Part shown: positions 25,792 through 35,090 of the stretch, piece after piece
Layout of the letters: every line of letters starts with the position of its first letter
Numbering within the stretch: the first letter of the stretch is position 1
From: Deltaproteobacteria bacterium
Lineage (GTDB): Bacteria; Desulfobacterota; Binatia; HRBIN30; JACQVA1
Length of the DNA: 64,000 bases
Direction of reading: 5' to 3'
NCBI GenBank assembly: GCA_016178705.1
Contig: JACOST010000033.1
Location: 186,001-250,000, forward strand
The notes under the pieces: generated by a model
The model's input: the letters and a program-made list of their open reading frames with translations, nothing else
The model's database searches: none
What the model was told of the DNA's origin: nothing
Position numbers and translations under genes: made by a program

Positions 25792-26547
25792 TTGGAGCAA
25801 CAAGCCGAAGCAGAATCAGAAGTGGAGCGGTTAGCCAGCCTACAAGAACTCGATCGACACCTGCGCGACAAAGTTGAAACGCTCGCAACCCTGGAACGCG
25901 AAGTCGCCGCGATGGAAGTGGAGCTGGCCACGCATCGGGAAGGGGTAACCGCGGCGCGGGTACAGCGTGACGCGCGCGACCGGGAGCGACGCGAATCGGA
26001 AGCGCGGTTGGAAGACGAGGAGTCCAAGATGAAGGACCGGCGCATGCGGCTCAACCGCGTGCGCAACGAGAAGGAGCTGGGTGCGCTTCGCCGCGAGATC
26101 GAAGTCGGCAAAGAAGCGAATCAGCAACTCGAAACCGAGGTGTTTGCGCTGCTGCAGGCGGTCGAAACTCTCGACGCCGCGCTCGTCGAACGCGAGGGTG
26201 CGCTGGCGGCGGTGGAGGAGAAGGCGGCGACGTTGCTGGTTGGCCACCGCGATCGCATCGCGGCACTCACCGGTGAAGTGGACGGTGAACGCAACGCACG
26301 TGATCGGGTCGCCAACTCGCTCGGCACCGAACTGCGTGGCAAGTATGAACAGATTTTGGCTCGCCGTGGGGCGACGGCGGTGGTCAGTGTGCGCAACGGG
26401 ACGTGCCAGGGATGCCACTTGCACATTCCGCCGCAGTTCTTCAACGAGCTGCAGAAGAGCCGATCGATACGGCTGTGCCCGAATTGCCATCGCATCCTCA
26501 TCTGGCGACCGGAGCCGCCGGCAGAGGCGTCGCGGACCGCGCGCTAA
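25792..26547 (+). CDS. Coiled-coil C4-type zinc ribbon protein
   Basis: The 251-residue protein has a long antiparallel coiled coil (about 10-190) and a C-terminal zinc ribbon, CQGCHLHIPP..CPNCHRIL (DUF164/zf-RING_7 type, also called CdsZ). These proteins are widespread and linked to translation or nucleic acid handling. The start is taken as TTG 25792 because AAGGAAGGGA lies 9 bases before it. An in-frame ATG at 25762 begins on the last base of the tRNA gene and has no ribosome site. It is followed by rnpB, an order seen in other bacteria. Confidence 0.87.
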   Translation: MEQQAEAESEVERLASLQELDRHLRDKVETLATLEREVAAMEVELATHREGVTAARVQRDARDRERRESEARLEDEESKMKDRRMRLNRVRNEKELGALRREIEVGKEANQQLETEVFALLQAVETLDAALVEREGALAAVEEKAATLLVGHRDRIAALTGEVDGERNARDRVANSLGTELRGKYEQILARRGATAVVSVRNGTCQGCHLHIPPQFFNELQKSRSIRLCPNCHRILIWRPEPPAEASRTAR

Positions 26548-26571
26548 CAGAGATCAACGGAGTTCAGTGTG

Positions 26572-26949
26572 GTGGGCCGGAGAGGATCAAGCGGTCGCTC
26601 GCTGTTGCACTGGCGACGGCGAGAGGAAAGTCCGGACTCCGCAGGGCAGGGTGGCCGCTAACGGCGGCCCCGAGTGATCGGGGGAAAGTGCCACAGAAAG
26701 GAGACGGCCCCGGCGCGCAAGCGACGGGGAGTCGGTGAAACGGTGGGCTCGCCCCACCAGCGGCGATGGAAACCTCGCCGCTCGGCAAACCCCACCCGGA
26801 GCAAGACCAACAGGAGGGTTGCGTTGCCCGCGCTGACCCTCGGGTATGTCGCTCGAGCCGGTTGGCAACAACCGGCCCAGAGGAATGACCGCTGCCCACC
26901 GCGTTAACGGTGGGAACAGAATCCGGCTTATCGATCCTCTCCGGCCCAC
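26572..26949 (+). ncRNA. rnpB: RNase P RNA, class A
   Basis: The terminal helix pairs GTGGGCCGGAGAGGATC (from 26572) with GATCCTCTCCGGCCCAC (to 26949). Conserved blocks are present in order: GAGGAAAGTCCGGACTCC (CR I), GTGCCACAGAAA (CR II), GAGGAATGACCGC and CAGAATCCGGCTTAT (CR V). The RNA cuts 5' leaders from tRNA precursors. About 378 bases is normal for class A. Confidence 0.96.
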
Positions 26950-27169
26950 TTGATCGCGCTGCGGCGTGCACACCGAACAACGATGTGCATGCCGCGGCGC
27001 TTACGTTGACAATCTCTCCAGCCGCCATTACGCTTTCGGCGCATGCAGCCGACCCCGTGGATCACGACACCGACTGGCGCACCGCGGCCGCGAATGGCAT
27101 CGGATGCGATGACGGCAGACCCGGCGTACGGTGCACTCTGAACGCGAACGAGGTGGAGATCGAGACACT

Positions 27170-27499
27170 ATGGACGAGAAGGATCGACTCGGAAACAAGC
27201 TGCGTGAGGCGGAGAAGGGGCGCGAGGATCAGTTCTTCGCGCAGCGGGATCGCGAACTACTCGCGAAGCTCAAGAGCGCCAAGGCGGATGAGGCCGACGC
27301 TGCCTTGACGGACGCGGTACGCATGCGCTGCCCCAAGTGTGGCAACCGATTGCATCAGGCGACCCGCCACGATGTCACCGCGGATGAATGCCGGTCGTGT
27401 CACGGCATCTGGTTGGATCACAATGAACTGGAACGGCTGGCTGAGCGCGAGCGCGAAGGCTGGGTGGTCCGCTGGCTGCGGAGCATCACGCAGCTGTGA
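27170..27499 (+). CDS. TFIIB-type zinc ribbon protein
   Basis: The 109-residue protein has a charged, helical first half (KDRLGNKLREAEKGREDQF) and a zinc ribbon, MRCPKCGNRL..ECRSCHGIWLDHNELERL, of the zf-TFIIB family (two CxxC knuckles and the WLD..EL ending). Function in bacteria is unknown. GGTGGAG precedes the ATG by about 11 bases. Confidence 0.83.
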   Translation: MDEKDRLGNKLREAEKGREDQFFAQRDRELLAKLKSAKADEADAALTDAVRMRCPKCGNRLHQATRHDVTADECRSCHGIWLDHNELERLAEREREGWVVRWLRSITQL

Positions 27500-27516
27500 G
27501 CGAATCAGCCGCGTGG

Positions 27517-29412
27517 CTATGGGTTGAGCGGAACCACGCGGACGATGATCTGCGCCCGTGGCCCCACGTGGGCGGATCGGTCGCGCAACTGCACCGTGAC
27601 CAAGGTATCGCCGGTGGCGAAACCGAACCGGCGCGCGATCTGACCGCAGTACTGCGTGCTCGAGGTCCGGTTTACAAAGTGAGACATTCCGTCCGAGAAT
27701 ACCGTGCAGGCATCGATCGCCCCGCGCGATCCGGGAACGCCGTCCCCCGTCAGGAATCGACACCCGAAGTCATTGAGGCGGTCGGAGATCTCTTGCGTGA
27801 CATCGAAGCTGGGCGGGTTCACCGCGGGTACGCCGCCGATCACAGGTAGCGAGTTGTCGCACACCGCGGGGCTGCCATCGCCGAGCGGCTGAGTGACCTG
27901 AATCTGCAGATCGGGACGCGTCGTGGGGTCGCTCGGATCCGACGCGAACGCCGACATGCCGACCAGTGCCCTGCTGTCTCCTGGTTTACCTTCGACGACG
28001 ATGCTGAAACCGAAGCCGAGGTGCCGCTGATAAATCGGAATCCCGTCAGTGGTGGTGCCACTCGGCGGCATGACGGTGTCGTCGGAATTGACCACACCAA
28101 AATATGTGACCACTGGTCCGCTGCCGGCGATGGCGGTCGCGGTAGCGCTGGGCGTCAGCGTGCGAGTGCGCGTCGGTGTCCGCGTGGCCGTAAATTGCGG
28201 AGTCGGGCTAAACGTTGGCGTGCGCGTGGACGGCAGACTGTTCGTCGCGGTGAGGGTCGCCGTTGGCGTTGGCGGTGAGGTGCGCGTGCGTGTCGCAGTG
28301 GCGAGCTCGGTCGTGCCGGTGCGCGTCGGCGTGTTGCTCGCGATCGGCGTGCGCGACGCGGTCGCGGAGGGCGTGCCCGACGGCGTCGCGGTGCGGGTGA
28401 GCGTTGCCGACGCGGGCGTTCGCGACGGTGATGCGGTTGCGACCGTGCCGGTCACGGTCGGTGTCGATGAGTTCGACGTTGTGGGCGTTGCGGAGGCGGT
28501 CGTGGTGGCCGACCGTGTCGGCGTGCGACTCGCGGGCCGCGTGGCCGTGATCGTCGCAGTGCGCGTGGCAGTCGGTGGTTCGGTTGCGATCGGCGTCGGT
28601 GTTCGCGTTGCGGTGCGCGTGGCGGTGGGGGCGCTGCCGACTTGCACGACGATGCGCTGCACCGGGCCCGCCTGACCGTCACCATCCACCAGTTGCACCG
28701 TCAGGAGCGTTCGCCCGCCGGGAAACTGGCGGAGCGCTTCGACTTGGAGACAGAACTGGGTTTGCGTTGCGCCGCCAATCCAATCGGGGTTGCCGAATTG
28801 GTTGAGTGTACAGGCCGTCGCGCGTGCGGTGCTGACGAGGAAGCCGCAGGCGAAGGCGCGCAACGCTTGATCGATACTCGCGCCCGCTCCGAAATCCACG
28901 GGATCGATCGGTCGAACGGTGCCGGGGCAGCGATCGAAGCTTCCGTTGCCCAACGTGTGCTCGCTCTCGATTTGCAGATCGGGGCGGCCGATGAGCGGCT
29001 CGACGGTGCGACCGACCGCGTTGCCGTTACTCCCAGTCGTGCCTTCGACCACCAGTTTGAACCCGACGCCGACGGGCCGCTGAAAGACCGGCACGCCGTC
29101 TTCCGTCGTCGCGATCGGTTGCGTCGGATCACCGGCGGCGCTGGCGAGGCCGAAGAAGGTGACCACCGGCCCGTTCGCCGGCGGTCCGCCAAGTAGGCGC
29201 AGCAGCGCCGGCAGATCCGCGGCGCTGACGACTCCATCGCCGTTGACGTCCGCGTCAGGGCAGGTGACCGGGCCGACAAAATTCGCGATCAAGGCAGCAA
29301 TATCCGCGCTATCGAGCCGGTTGTCACAATTCGCGTCCCCCGGCAACGCGGCGGGCGCGGCAGCGACGACGGTGATCGATAGCAACAGGGCGGCAATCAG
29401 GGCGCGGAACAT
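27517..29412 (-). CDS. Secreted dockerin-like protein with two homologous domains and Thr-Pro linker
   Basis: The 631-residue protein starts with a signal peptide (FRALIAALLLSITVVAAAPA) and a dockerin-like pair of Ca2+ loops (DANCDNRLDSADI and DADVNGDGVVSAADL). Residues about 75-285 (VVTFFGLASAAGDPT.. to QRIVVQVG) and about 450-631 (VVTYFGVVNSDDT.. to QIIVRVV) are copies of one domain, sharing RPDLQI, LGNGS/LGDGS and LLTVQL/LVTVQL. Between them lies a linker of about 165 residues made of TxTPT units. It is secreted and probably calcium-binding. The ATG at 29412 is supported by the signal peptide. Confidence 0.75.
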   Translation of the reverse strand: MFRALIAALLLSITVVAAAPAALPGDANCDNRLDSADIAALIANFVGPVTCPDADVNGDGVVSAADLPALLRLLGGPPANGPVVTFFGLASAAGDPTQPIATTEDGVPVFQRPVGVGFKLVVEGTTGSNGNAVGRTVEPLIGRPDLQIESEHTLGNGSFDRCPGTVRPIDPVDFGAGASIDQALRAFACGFLVSTARATACTLNQFGNPDWIGGATQTQFCLQVEALRQFPGGRTLLTVQLVDGDGQAGPVQRIVVQVGSAPTATRTATRTPTPIATEPPTATRTATITATRPASRTPTRSATTTASATPTTSNSSTPTVTGTVATASPSRTPASATLTRTATPSGTPSATASRTPIASNTPTRTGTTELATATRTRTSPPTPTATLTATNSLPSTRTPTFSPTPQFTATRTPTRTRTLTPSATATAIAGSGPVVTYFGVVNSDDTVMPPSGTTTDGIPIYQRHLGFGFSIVVEGKPGDSRALVGMSAFASDPSDPTTRPDLQIQVTQPLGDGSPAVCDNSLPVIGGVPAVNPPSFDVTQEISDRLNDFGCRFLTGDGVPGSRGAIDACTVFSDGMSHFVNRTSSTQYCGQIARRFGFATGDTLVTVQLRDRSAHVGPRAQIIVRVVPLNP

Positions 29413-29560
29413 CCGACCAAGCAGAAACTCATTTGATCGCCGAGACTGAGGAGACAACCACACCACGCATCCAACCACGTTCGTTCGCGCTTTCGTTCGT
29501 GCCCTGTCGGCGACAGAGCGCGACACCCTAGCGAGTCGCGCGGCGTTCGTCTAGTGGATT

Positions 29561-29586
29561 GCGAGCGGGGCGCGGGCCCCGCTCGC
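29561..29586 (-). terminator. Hairpin at the end of the DUF1329 transcript
   Basis: GCGAGCGGGGC pairs perfectly with GCCCCGCTCGC around a 4-base loop, 10 bases beyond the DUF1329 stop. No U-run follows, so it may slow decay or end transcription only weakly. Confidence 0.5.
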
Positions 29587-29596
29587 TCGAACGAAA

Positions 29597-30907
29597 TCAG
29601 TCGGACATGTGCGTCAGATGGTGCAGCGTGAAGTGGTCGTCGTCGAACTTGCTCTCAATGAACTGTGAGCTGTAACGCCCCGCCAGGCACGAGCGATTGG
29701 TCTTGTCGTTCACGCCCACGACCATGTTCTGGGTCACGGTCTTGAAACTGCCGTCTTCATTCTGCGACCAGTGGTAGGCGCACATCGCGTTGTAGAAATA
29801 CTCGCCGGCGCGGTTGTGGACCAGCTTCCAATAGATGCGGTACATGTCCTTGTCCATGTACATGATGACCTTGCCGAAGTTGTAGTAGGGATCATCGGAT
29901 TCGCCTTCGATGATCCACACCGGCCGAGGGACCATCGCGAGGTTTTCCACGATCAGCCACGGTACACCTTTGCTGCCGGGAGTCTCGTAGCCACCCTTGA
30001 AGTAGGGGATCTGCACCTCAGAGCGTGTTTCGCTGACTTTCTTCTGCGCCAGCGGATACGGGCTCAGCACCGGGGCCAGGATGTTGCCCTCGCCGATTAG
30101 CTTCCACTTGTAGTATTCGACCTTGCCCGCGTAGCAATAGAGATCGTCACCGAAGATGTCCAAGCCCGCGACGGGGTCCGAGCGCGTAGCCGCGTTGACG
30201 CGGCGGACACGACGCGTGGAGGGCACATAGAACCAAGACTGATCCTGCGAGGTCCAATCGTTGATCCGTTTCGTCAGCCCGCCGACGCCGTCGACATCCT
30301 GCGGCTCCAGCACGCTGGACATGCTGGTGTCGCGCAGGCCCTCGGGATTGGGCAGCGGCCCGGCAGAACGGCCGAGGAAGGCGTTGACGTGGAGCCATAC
30401 CTTGAGGCGTTTGAACTCCCCGCTGCCGTCGATGCCATTGAGCGTGAACGTCGCCCCTTGGCCGTTTCCCATCGAGTTGGATGCCGAGAAGTTCCACGCC
30501 ATTTTGCAGGCGGCGTTGGGATCAGCCTTGTCGATTTTCGGGAACGGATAGCCGAAGTAGAACTCCGGCACCTTGCCGGTCCTCACGTCCTTGAGGCCGC
30601 AGGTTGCGGCATCGACGTCGAACTTTCCGTCGTTACCTTCGCTCGCGCTCCAGAACGCCTTCGAGTAATTCTGCTTGAACTTGTCGGGATCGACGGGGAC
30701 GACTTTGTACCAGTACTGGCCGTCCTTCACGCGCTTGAGGATGGCGTCGGGCAGCAGCCCCTCACCTTGTTGCCAATTGTTGCTATCGAGGATCCAAGAC
30801 TTGCCTTCGTCTTCGGCGATCGCCGCGCGTGCGGCGAACGTGATGGTGAGCGCCGTCGCTCCGAGCCCGATCGCTAGCGCGACACCCCTCAGACTTCGTC
30901 GGATCAT
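29597..30907 (-). CDS. DUF1329 family outer-membrane-associated protein, copy 2
   Basis: The 436-residue protein has a signal peptide ending near ARAAIAEDEG and covers the full DUF1329 domain (LolA/LolB-like superfamily): LDSNNWQQGEGLLPDAIL, WFYVPSTRRVRRVNA, RSDPVAGLDIFGDD and the ending DDHFTLHHLTHMSD. It is nearly identical to the copy at 31069-32382. AGGAGGTGGCC precedes the ATG at 30907. DUF1329 proteins are periplasmic or outer-membrane-linked and go with DUF1302 barrels and RND exporters. They are thought to help move hydrophobic molecules. This copy has its own promoter and lies behind a strong hairpin. Confidence 0.88.
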   Translation of the reverse strand: MIRRSLRGVALAIGLGATALTITFAARAAIAEDEGKSWILDSNNWQQGEGLLPDAILKRVKDGQYWYKVVPVDPDKFKQNYSKAFWSASEGNDGKFDVDAATCGLKDVRTGKVPEFYFGYPFPKIDKADPNAACKMAWNFSASNSMGNGQGATFTLNGIDGSGEFKRLKVWLHVNAFLGRSAGPLPNPEGLRDTSMSSVLEPQDVDGVGGLTKRINDWTSQDQSWFYVPSTRRVRRVNAATRSDPVAGLDIFGDDLYCYAGKVEYYKWKLIGEGNILAPVLSPYPLAQKKVSETRSEVQIPYFKGGYETPGSKGVPWLIVENLAMVPRPVWIIEGESDDPYYNFGKVIMYMDKDMYRIYWKLVHNRAGEYFYNAMCAYHWSQNEDGSFKTVTQNMVVGVNDKTNRSCLAGRYSSQFIESKFDDDHFTLHHLTHMSD

Positions 30908-30936
30908 GGCCACCTCCTCGGCGTTGAGATGGGCGC

Positions 30937-30966
30937 ATTGTCCTGCCGTCCGCTTCTCCGTGTCAA
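30937..30966 (-). promoter_or_regulatory. Sigma-70 type promoter for DUF1329 copy 2
   Basis: On the minus strand a perfect -35 TTGACA (30966-30961) stands 18 bases from GACAAT (30942-30937), four of six matches to the -10 consensus. Transcription would start near 30930, giving a leader of about 20 bases with the AGGAGG site. Confidence 0.55.
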
Positions 30967-31010
30967 GAGCGAAGTGAGGGTTCAATCGCCGCAGCGAAGG
31001 ATCCCAAACG

Positions 31011-31045
31011 CAACGAGGGCGGGGAGTCACTCCCCGCCCTCGTTG
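31011..31045 (-). terminator. Strong hairpin between the two DUF1329 genes
   Basis: CAACGAGGGCGGGGAG and CTCCCCGCCCTCGTTG form a perfect 16-bp stem with loop TCA, 23 bases after the stop of copy 1. GTTTGGG follows on the minus strand, a poor U-tract. It may act as a terminator, an attenuator or an mRNA-stabilising end for the upstream message. Confidence 0.65.
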
Positions 31046-31068
31046 GAGGTCCTGCGCCGCGTCGGCGC

Positions 31069-32382
31069 TCAGTCCGACATGTGGGTCAGGTGATGCAGTG
31101 TGAAGTGATCGTCCTCGTACTTGCTTTCGATGAACTGTGAACTGTAGCGCCCGCCGAGAGCGGCACGATTGGTCTTGTCGTTGACGCCGACTACCATGTT
31201 GGGGGTGACGGTGCTGAAGCTGCCGTCGGCGCTCCGCGACCAGTGGTAGGCGCACATCGCGTTGTAGAAGTATTCGCCGGCGCGGTTGTGCACTAGCTTC
31301 CAGTAGATGCGGTACATGTCCTTGTCCATGTACATGATGACCTTGCCGAAGTTGTAGTAGGGATCATCGGACTGACCCTCGAGGATCCACACCGGGCGCG
31401 GCACCATCGAGAGATTCTCCACGATGAGCCAGGGAACGCCTTTGCTGCCGGGCGTTTCGTAACCGGCCTTGAAGTACGGGATATCCACTTCGATCCGAGT
31501 GTCGCTGATTTTCTTCTGCGCGAGCGGATATGGGCTGAGCACCGGAGCGAGCACGTTGCCTTCGCCGACCAGCTTCCATTTGTAGTATTCGATCTTGCCG
31601 GAGTAGCAGTTCACGTCGTCGCCGAAGATGTCGAGTCCGGCCACCGGATCCGATCGGGTCGCGGCATTCACGCGGCGCACGCGCCGCGTCGAGGGCACGT
31701 AGAACCATGACTGGTCCTGCGAGGTCCAATCGTTGATCCGTTTACCCAAGCCGCCGACGCCATCGACATCCTGCGGTTCGAGCACGTTCGACATGCTGGT
31801 GCTGCGCAGGTTCTCCGGATTCGGGAGCGGTCCCGCGGAGCGGCCGAGATACGACATGCCGTGCAGCCACAGCTTGAGGCGTTTGAATTCGCCGCTGCCG
31901 TCGACGCCGTTGAGCGTGAACGTCGCCCCTTGGCCGTTGCCCATCGAGTTGGCGGCCTCGAAATTCCACCCCATCTTGCAGGCGGCGTTGGGATCACCCT
32001 TGTCGATCTTGGGGAACGGATAGCCGAAGTAGAAGTCCGGCATCTTGCCCGTCTTCAAGTCCTTGAGACCACAGGTGGCGGCATCGACGTCGAACTTGCC
32101 GTCATTGCCTTCGCTCGCGGCCCAGAACGCCTTGGAGTAATTCTGCTTGAACTTGTCGGGATCAACCGGCACGACCTTGTACCAGTAGTCACCTTTTTTC
32201 ACGCGCTCGAGGACGACGGGTGGGAGCAGACCGTCGCCCTGCTGCCAATTGTTGCTGTCCAAGACCCAGGATTTACCCTCGTCTTCGGCGATTGCTGACG
32301 GGACGCCGATTGCGCTGAAGCTCAGCGCGGTGGTCGCGAGTAGTGCCGCGCCCGCGACTCTCCAAATTTTTCTCCCGATCAT
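31069..32382 (-). CDS. DUF1329 family outer-membrane-associated protein, copy 1
   Basis: The 437-residue paralogue of the gene at 29597-30907 differs mainly in the signal peptide (AGAALLATTALSFSAIGVPSAIA) and scattered conservative changes; the two mature proteins align end to end. GGAGG lies before the ATG at 32382. It follows the MMPL exporter gene by 64 bases, so it is probably in its operon. A periplasmic carrier or outer-membrane partner role is inferred from the association of DUF1329 with RND exporters and DUF1302 proteins. Confidence 0.88.
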   Translation of the reverse strand: MIGRKIWRVAGAALLATTALSFSAIGVPSAIAEDEGKSWVLDSNNWQQGDGLLPPVVLERVKKGDYWYKVVPVDPDKFKQNYSKAFWAASEGNDGKFDVDAATCGLKDLKTGKMPDFYFGYPFPKIDKGDPNAACKMGWNFEAANSMGNGQGATFTLNGVDGSGEFKRLKLWLHGMSYLGRSAGPLPNPENLRSTSMSNVLEPQDVDGVGGLGKRINDWTSQDQSWFYVPSTRRVRRVNAATRSDPVAGLDIFGDDVNCYSGKIEYYKWKLVGEGNVLAPVLSPYPLAQKKISDTRIEVDIPYFKAGYETPGSKGVPWLIVENLSMVPRPVWILEGQSDDPYYNFGKVIMYMDKDMYRIYWKLVHNRAGEYFYNAMCAYHWSRSADGSFSTVTPNMVVGVNDKTNRAALGGRYSSQFIESKYEDDHFTLHHLTHMSD

Positions 32383-32446
32383 TTTAGAGATCCTCCTTCT
32401 GTTGCATTCGAATCGAGTTTCGCGCCTCTCGTTGAGTTGAGTCAAG

Positions 32447-35062
32447 CTAGCTAGCGAGGGCCGTTGCCGGCGGAACGCTCTGCGAGGTAACCGGCTTGCG
32501 GTCGAGTAGGAAACGCGGCCGTGTGACTTTGACGAGCGAGGGGACGACGATCAACGCACCAAACTTGTTGAAGGTCATCAGCAGCGAGAGCAGCAGGCCC
32601 ATCTCGGCCAGGAACTTGAGGTCGGAGAGCCAGAAGAAGCCGGTGCCCGCGATCATGGTCGTCCCGGTGAAGATGATGGCTTTGCCGGTGGTGGCGGTGG
32701 CGTAGTCAACGGCCTCGTCGAGATCGCCGAGTTCGTCGAACGTGTCGACCATCCGGCTCATGTGGTACATGCCATAGTCCACGCCCACTCCGGCGCCCGC
32801 CGCGGCGATCGGCAATGAGTTCACGTTCAAGTCGATGTGCATGAGCACCATGAACGCCTCGGACGCGAGCTGCGAGAGCACGACCGGAATCATCAAGATC
32901 AGTGCCGCGAACAGGGAGCCGTAGCAGAGGTACAGGCAGAAGTAGACGACACCGAAGATGAGCACGAGATTCGTCCAGTACGAGTGCTCGACGGCTTCGT
33001 TCACGGCCGCCAGGATGCCGAAGAGGCCGCCCGCGAATTTGAACTCGACGTCGTCGGTCTTCATCTCCGCGGCGAAGTGCCGCCCGCGCTCGATCGAGTT
33101 CATCACGACGTCGTGCGAGTACCCGCGGAACAGCGTGAGCACGGTCCCGTAGCGTCCGGTTGGATCCATGAATCGATCGAGATCGCCGGCCGACGCGCCG
33201 TTGGTGAATACGTAAAACAGTTGGCCGATCTCCTTCGGCTTCTCCGGAATCAGCCCCCACTTGGGGTCGCCGTCACGGTAGAGACGCGTCAGTTGCTTCA
33301 CGATATCGATGATCGTGACGGAGCCGCTGGCACCCTCGGCGCCGCGCATGTGCTCGGCAAACTCCTCGATGGCCGTCAACGGGGCGATGTTCTTCATGCC
33401 GTCCGGCTTTTTCGTGTCGGCGATCACGATAAGCTGACTGGCGCCGAGAAATTTTTCGTTCAACTTTTGGAACGCGACGTTGTAGGGATGCTCCTTGAAG
33501 AGCAGTGCGGCGCCGGGCGTCATATCGCCGACCTTGAGTTGCAACCCGAAGATCGGGAAGATGAAGAACAGCGCCCCAGCGAGCGCGATCACCGCCCAGC
33601 GGCGTGGTCCCATGCTGGCATTGATGACCCACTTGGTCCAGGAAACGTAGGCGTTCTCGCAAAACACAAGCCAGTACCACGCCAGTACGGGTGTGGTGAG
33701 TAGAAATGCTACCAGCGACGACGCCACCAGGCCGGCCGAGTGCAGAGCGATGGCGCCACCGCATACGGAAAAAACGACGATGCGCGCAATCCAGATGCTG
33801 AAGGGCTGGGCGTACTGCTTGTGCTGGACGGCTTCTAGCGGCGGATTGATGTAGGAGAGAATGATCGGGTGGAGGGTGACCACGCTGATGAAGATGGAGA
33901 TGACCCAGAAACTGGCGAAGATGGCGGTCTTCTGAATCAGTGGAATCGGCGCAACGGCGATGACGAGCAGGCCGATGCCGTCGGTCGCGATCCCGGACAT
34001 CGCGGGCTCGAACAAATGTTGGTACGACACGACGATCGCCTCGTGTCGATTTTTCAGACGATAGAACTCCTCGTGGTACCGATCCATCGACTGTACCGAG
34101 TGGCTGAGGGCGCGGGCGGTGAGGAAGATCGGGATCACTAGCACCAGCGGATCGAAGTTGAAGCCCAACCAGGCGGCGATGCCCAATCCCCAGACGCTCG
34201 AGAGTACCCCTGAGAAGATCGGCACCCAGATGCCTGTCCATGTCCGGAAGTACGAGTAGAGGAGGAAGGCGAGCGTCAGGATGGTCAGCCCGAAAATATA
34301 CATCAGCTGCGTGACGTACTGCAGCACCGACGTGTACAGCCACGGGAAGCCGGTGATGTAGATGGTGTGATTGGCGTCGTCCTCCTGAGTCTTCAGCTCC
34401 GCCATGCGGGCATAGAGCTCGCGGAAGTCCAACGCCTCTTCCCAAAACCCAGCGTGCACCACCAATGCGGTGTCATCGAGCGAGGCGAAGATGCCGCGGA
34501 TGCCCTTGTTCTGGTAGACGGCGAACTTCACGCGATCGGCATCGGCTTGGGTTTGTGGAACCCCGGGGTAAAAGACGGGACGAATCTCGACGCCGCCCTC
34601 GCGCGCGCTGACGCTGGTAATGCGCGGGTGGGCGATGGACAGAATCTGGTACGGCACCACGCCCTTGCTGTTGATGATGTACTTGGTGATGCGGTCGAGT
34701 TTCTGCAGCGTCGCCGGATTGTAGACGTCCCCATTCTTCACTTCGAGGATGACGCTGAGGATGTTGGCGCTGCCGAACATCTTGCGGAAGTCGCGGTAAA
34801 TCTGGATGTACGGATTGGGGCCGGGATTGAGGATGGCCCGACCCACGCAACTCGGGATGCCACCCCCTTGCTCGCGACAATCACTCCAGGCGTCGGCGGC
34901 CGTCCGGTACTTCGGATACAGATCGAAGAAATCGACATTGAGCCGCATGTATTGCAGTTGCCAGGCGAACGCCAAGGTCAACGCGGTCGTGGCGATCACG
35001 ACCAAGCCGCGGTACTTGAGCAGAAAGCGCAGATACAATTCGATCCATTTTTGCGGGATCAT
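32447..35062 (-). CDS. MMPL/RND superfamily transporter
   Basis: The 871-residue inner-membrane protein has 12 predicted helices in two repeats, each led by a single helix (first at about 20-40) and a large periplasmic domain. GVDYGMYHMSRMVDTFDE and the GKAIIFTGTTMIAGTGFFWLSD stretch in the second half, and SIFISVVTLHPIIL in the first, match MMPL/SSD-type permeases such as the hopanoid exporter HpnN. GGGGAGG precedes the ATG. It would use the proton gradient to move a hydrophobic compound, with the YCF48, DUF1302 and DUF1329 products as partners. Confidence 0.9.
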   Translation of the reverse strand: MIPQKWIELYLRFLLKYRGLVVIATTALTLAFAWQLQYMRLNVDFFDLYPKYRTAADAWSDCREQGGGIPSCVGRAILNPGPNPYIQIYRDFRKMFGSANILSVILEVKNGDVYNPATLQKLDRITKYIINSKGVVPYQILSIAHPRITSVSAREGGVEIRPVFYPGVPQTQADADRVKFAVYQNKGIRGIFASLDDTALVVHAGFWEEALDFRELYARMAELKTQEDDANHTIYITGFPWLYTSVLQYVTQLMYIFGLTILTLAFLLYSYFRTWTGIWVPIFSGVLSSVWGLGIAAWLGFNFDPLVLVIPIFLTARALSHSVQSMDRYHEEFYRLKNRHEAIVVSYQHLFEPAMSGIATDGIGLLVIAVAPIPLIQKTAIFASFWVISIFISVVTLHPIILSYINPPLEAVQHKQYAQPFSIWIARIVVFSVCGGAIALHSAGLVASSLVAFLLTTPVLAWYWLVFCENAYVSWTKWVINASMGPRRWAVIALAGALFFIFPIFGLQLKVGDMTPGAALLFKEHPYNVAFQKLNEKFLGASQLIVIADTKKPDGMKNIAPLTAIEEFAEHMRGAEGASGSVTIIDIVKQLTRLYRDGDPKWGLIPEKPKEIGQLFYVFTNGASAGDLDRFMDPTGRYGTVLTLFRGYSHDVVMNSIERGRHFAAEMKTDDVEFKFAGGLFGILAAVNEAVEHSYWTNLVLIFGVVYFCLYLCYGSLFAALILMIPVVLSQLASEAFMVLMHIDLNVNSLPIAAAGAGVGVDYGMYHMSRMVDTFDELGDLDEAVDYATATTGKAIIFTGTTMIAGTGFFWLSDLKFLAEMGLLLSLLMTFNKFGALIVVPSLVKVTRPRFLLDRKPVTSQSVPPATALAS

Positions 35063-35090
35063 TGAACATCCTCCCCTGGCGACCCGTGCG

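Noticed and set aside
28049-28675. Plus-strand frame rich in VRVGV repeats
   Set aside because: It is the antisense of the Thr-Pro linker; the repeat comes from codon periodicity, not from a real protein.
32837-33703. 288-codon plus-strand frame opposite the MMPL gene
   Set aside because: No start signal or homology; the minus strand encodes an obvious MMPL transporter.
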